Made by a program: the position numbers and the translations under genes | The notes under the pieces: generated by a model | Database searches by the model: none | Told to the model about the DNA's origin: nothing | Seen by the model: only the letters and a program-made list of their open reading frames with translations | From: Mollicutes bacterium | GTDB taxonomy: Bacteria; Bacillota_I; Bacilli_A; RF39; UBA660 | Assembly: GCA_004552445.1 (NCBI GenBank) | Contig: SFOJ01000040.1 | Coordinates: 1 to 6,429 of the forward strand | Direction: 5' to 3' | DNA length: 6,429 nucleotides | Shown here: positions 5,222-6,429 of the stretch, piece after piece | How the letters are laid out: each line of letters opens with the position of its first letter | Numbering within the stretch: position 1 is the first letter of the stretch

Positions 5222-5745
5222 TGGTAACAATGATTAAAGACATGGAAAACGGAGTTTCATATATAGATGTTGGAAATCCAATTGATGTAAAAAGTATAGA
5301 CGTTGATATGAATGGAGAATTCAGCACTGAAGAAGAAATTGAAAAACACTATGTAAAATCATTAACCTCAGAAATTAGAGATAAAATGGCTACCTCAGTT
5401 TATCATATAATATCAAGACATTTTAAACCATTGGTTAGAAGAGAACATGGTAATGTTGAAGAAGAATTAAGAATGAAAAAAATTGAATATGCATTTGAAA
5501 AATTAAAATGGGATAGAGATGTATTTGATGCAGAATATTTAACAAAAAAAACAAAAGAAGAACAAGAATATGAAGAAGTAATAAGAACATTAAGTAATTT
5601 AGCACTAGATTCAATAATGCAAAATGGCTTTTGCGGTCAGGAATGGATATTAAGTCAGCTAGATATAGATAATAAAGATGTAGTTAAACGTATGAGAAAA
5701 TACTGGCAAGATAGCAAATCAAAGCAAAAAGTATTAAAAAAATAA
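5221..5745 (+). CDS. PlsC-like acyltransferase, C-terminal part (frame-broken)
   Basis: A 174-codon frame opening at GTG 5221, which overlaps the preceding TAG by one base (TAGTG); the next candidate start is ATG 5230. Neither has a recognisable SD, so translation would depend on reinitiation or on restoring the frame. VVTMIKDMENGVSYIDVGNPIDV is the late part of the PlsC fold (two strands and a turn). After SRHFKPL (about residues 65-70) comes a ~105-residue charged, mainly helical extension rich in Glu and Lys (KTKEEQEYEEV, ending KQKVLKK). It is longer than in ordinary PlsC proteins and has no motif I recognise. The frame is clean to TAA 5745, with the same codon usage as its neighbours. 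Confidence 0.6.
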   Translation: MVTMIKDMENGVSYIDVGNPIDVKSIDVDMNGEFSTEEEIEKHYVKSLTSEIRDKMATSVYHIISRHFKPLVRREHGNVEEELRMKKIEYAFEKLKWDRDVFDAEYLTKKTKEEQEYEEVIRTLSNLALDSIMQNGFCGQEWILSQLDIDNKDVVKRMRKYWQDSKSKQKVLKK

Positions 5746-5791
5746 AGATTTTTGTTATAAAATTTGATAAAATTAAAAGTAGGTGATGTTT

Positions 5792-6429
5792 ATGATAGAG
5801 TATGAGATACCACTTGTTTGTTTAATTTTTACCTCATTAATAACAATAATCTTTTTTATTAAAGAAAAAATAGAACTAGAAGAAAATTATTATTTTAAAC
5901 ATGTATTAATATTTACTCTTTTGGTAAATATAAGTAACTTTATTTCACATTATTTTGCAAGCATTTATTTAGTTGATACATTAGATAGTTGGTATACACA
6001 AGTATTTGAAATAATGAATAAAATCGGTTCGTGGTTTATAGTTACTATCACTTTTAATGTAATGTCATACATATTATATATTAGTTTCGAAAAATATAGA
6101 AATAAGTTTAAGTTATATAAAAATATAAACTATATAATTTTGGGAATAGTTGGAATTCTAATATTATTATTAGATTTTGATGTATATAAAATAGGGGCAA
6201 TTACTAGTGGAAAAGGATCAGCAGTAACATTAACATTTTCAATTGTTTTTATTAATTTAATAGTTGCGTTTATAATATCTATGAGTCAAATAAAGAAATT
6301 TGATAAAAGATATTATTCTATATATGTAATAATACCCTTGATAATTGCTTTAGGATTGTTTATTATGTTCCATCCTGAATTTAACATATATGATCTTATT
6401 TTATGTCTTTTATGTTATCTTATGTATTT
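5792..6429 (+). CDS. Seven-helix membrane protein, N-terminal part; probable sensor of a histidine kinase
   Basis: ATG 5792 follows AGGTGA (5781-5786) at 5 nt spacing. The frame is open for 212 codons to the window edge. The translation (MIEYEIPLVCLIFTSLI...) has seven hydrophobic segments near residues 7-23, 37-57, 78-98, 114-130, 146-164, 176-193 and 199-212. Short charged loops separate them, such as EKIELEEN (25-32), EKYRNKFK (100-107) and KKFDKR (168-173). This pattern, with no long soluble part before residue 212, resembles the membrane input domain of sensor histidine kinases or related output proteins of low-GC Firmicutes, whose catalytic part would lie beyond the window. That assignment rests on recall of the architecture; no H-box or ATP-binding motif is visible here. 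A transporter subunit is possible. It lies 46 bp after the broken acyltransferase with no convincing terminator between, so read-through from 4579 is likely. Confidence 0.7.
   Translation, partial: MIEYEIPLVCLIFTSLITIIFFIKEKIELEENYYFKHVLIFTLLVNISNFISHYFASIYLVDTLDSWYTQVFEIMNKIGSWFIVTITFNVMSYILYISFEKYRNKFKLYKNINYIILGIVGILILLLDFDVYKIGAITSGKGSAVTLTFSIVFINLIVAFIISMSQIKKFDKRYYSIYVIIPLIIALGLFIMFHPEFNIYDLILCLLCYLMY

Larger units (their letters stand above)
4637..5745 (+). pseudogene. PlsC-like acyltransferase gene, interrupted by a frame-disrupting deletion
   Basis: Two adjacent ORFs are halves of one acyltransferase. The first holds HxxxxD and FPEG; the second, in the -1 frame, begins VVTMIKDMENG, the beta-strand that normally follows in this fold. 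Reading the second frame back to 5188 gives ALQTNRKIVVVT, which fits the usual A-L-x-x-x-x-x-I-V-x-V pattern of PlsC proteins. In a typical PlsC about 18 residues separate FPEG from that Ala-Leu; here only ~10 do, and the normal P-F-K-x-G element is absent in that register. This points to loss of roughly 25 bp (length 1 mod 3) near 5188-5197. The promoter and SD are intact and no other stops occur, so the break looks recent, or is an assembly error. Split translation through the TAGTG overlap is the alternative. Confidence 0.65.

Noticed and set aside
5733..5755. Possible terminator after the acyltransferase (AAAAAT / ATTTTT)
   Set aside because: The stem is six A-T pairs with no G-C pair, too weak to call in this AT-rich background.
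5765..5773. Extended -10-like TGATAAAAT before the membrane protein
   Set aside because: There is no -35 at 16-18 bp, and the implied start point would fall right at the SD. It is too weak to list as a promoter.

Overview
The window is strongly AT-rich and uses the standard code: Trp is TGG, stops are TAA and TAG, and Arg is nearly always AGA. It has sigma-A-type promoters and clear Shine-Dalgarno (SD) sequences. This suggests a low-GC Gram-positive relative such as an uncultured gut Bacilli (RF39, Erysipelotrichales or Mycoplasmatota-like). The placement is inferred from composition and gene families; no marker gene is present.

Layout. On the minus strand, a TetR-family regulator (705 to 97) is followed, with a TAATG stop/start overlap, by the first 32 codons of an unidentified membrane-anchored or secreted protein that runs off the left edge. 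Diverging from it on the plus strand is a 1234-codon ORF (837-4541). Its first ~680 residues are a 12-helix MMPL/RND-type exporter. Its last ~545 residues look like the separate exported heptad-repeat protein that often accompanies such exporters in Firmicutes. The 131-bp divergent region holds two consensus-like promoters. It also holds three copies of the operator TGACYnnnRGTCA, centred 33 and 34 bp apart, on both -35 boxes and on the exporter's predicted transcription start. The TetR protein therefore probably represses itself and the exporter and releases both on binding a ligand, plausibly a lipid or amphiphile.

The exporter/heptad junction is the most interesting point. An internal SD, an ATG and a complete signal peptide (from 2904) survive inside the fused ORF. 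A correctly phased A AAA AAG heptamer lies just upstream, and in the -1 frame it leads to a TAA one base before that ATG. The locus therefore reads as a fusion, a recent one-base indel, an assembly error, or a dual-output gene.

After a terminator (4543-4571) and a consensus promoter comes a PlsC-like acyltransferase broken into two frames (4637-5221 and 5221-5745). The N-terminal part carries NHxxxxD and FPEG. The C-terminal part continues the fold, but a stretch of roughly 25 bp seems to be missing at the break. The window ends inside a seven-helix membrane protein (from 5792), probably the sensor part of a signalling protein such as a histidine kinase.

No RNA genes, CRISPR arrays or insertion sequences were seen, and no gene-free stretch exceeds 300 bp. 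I do not see a wholly new multi-gene system. The operator array and the exporter/heptad junction are the parts worth testing.
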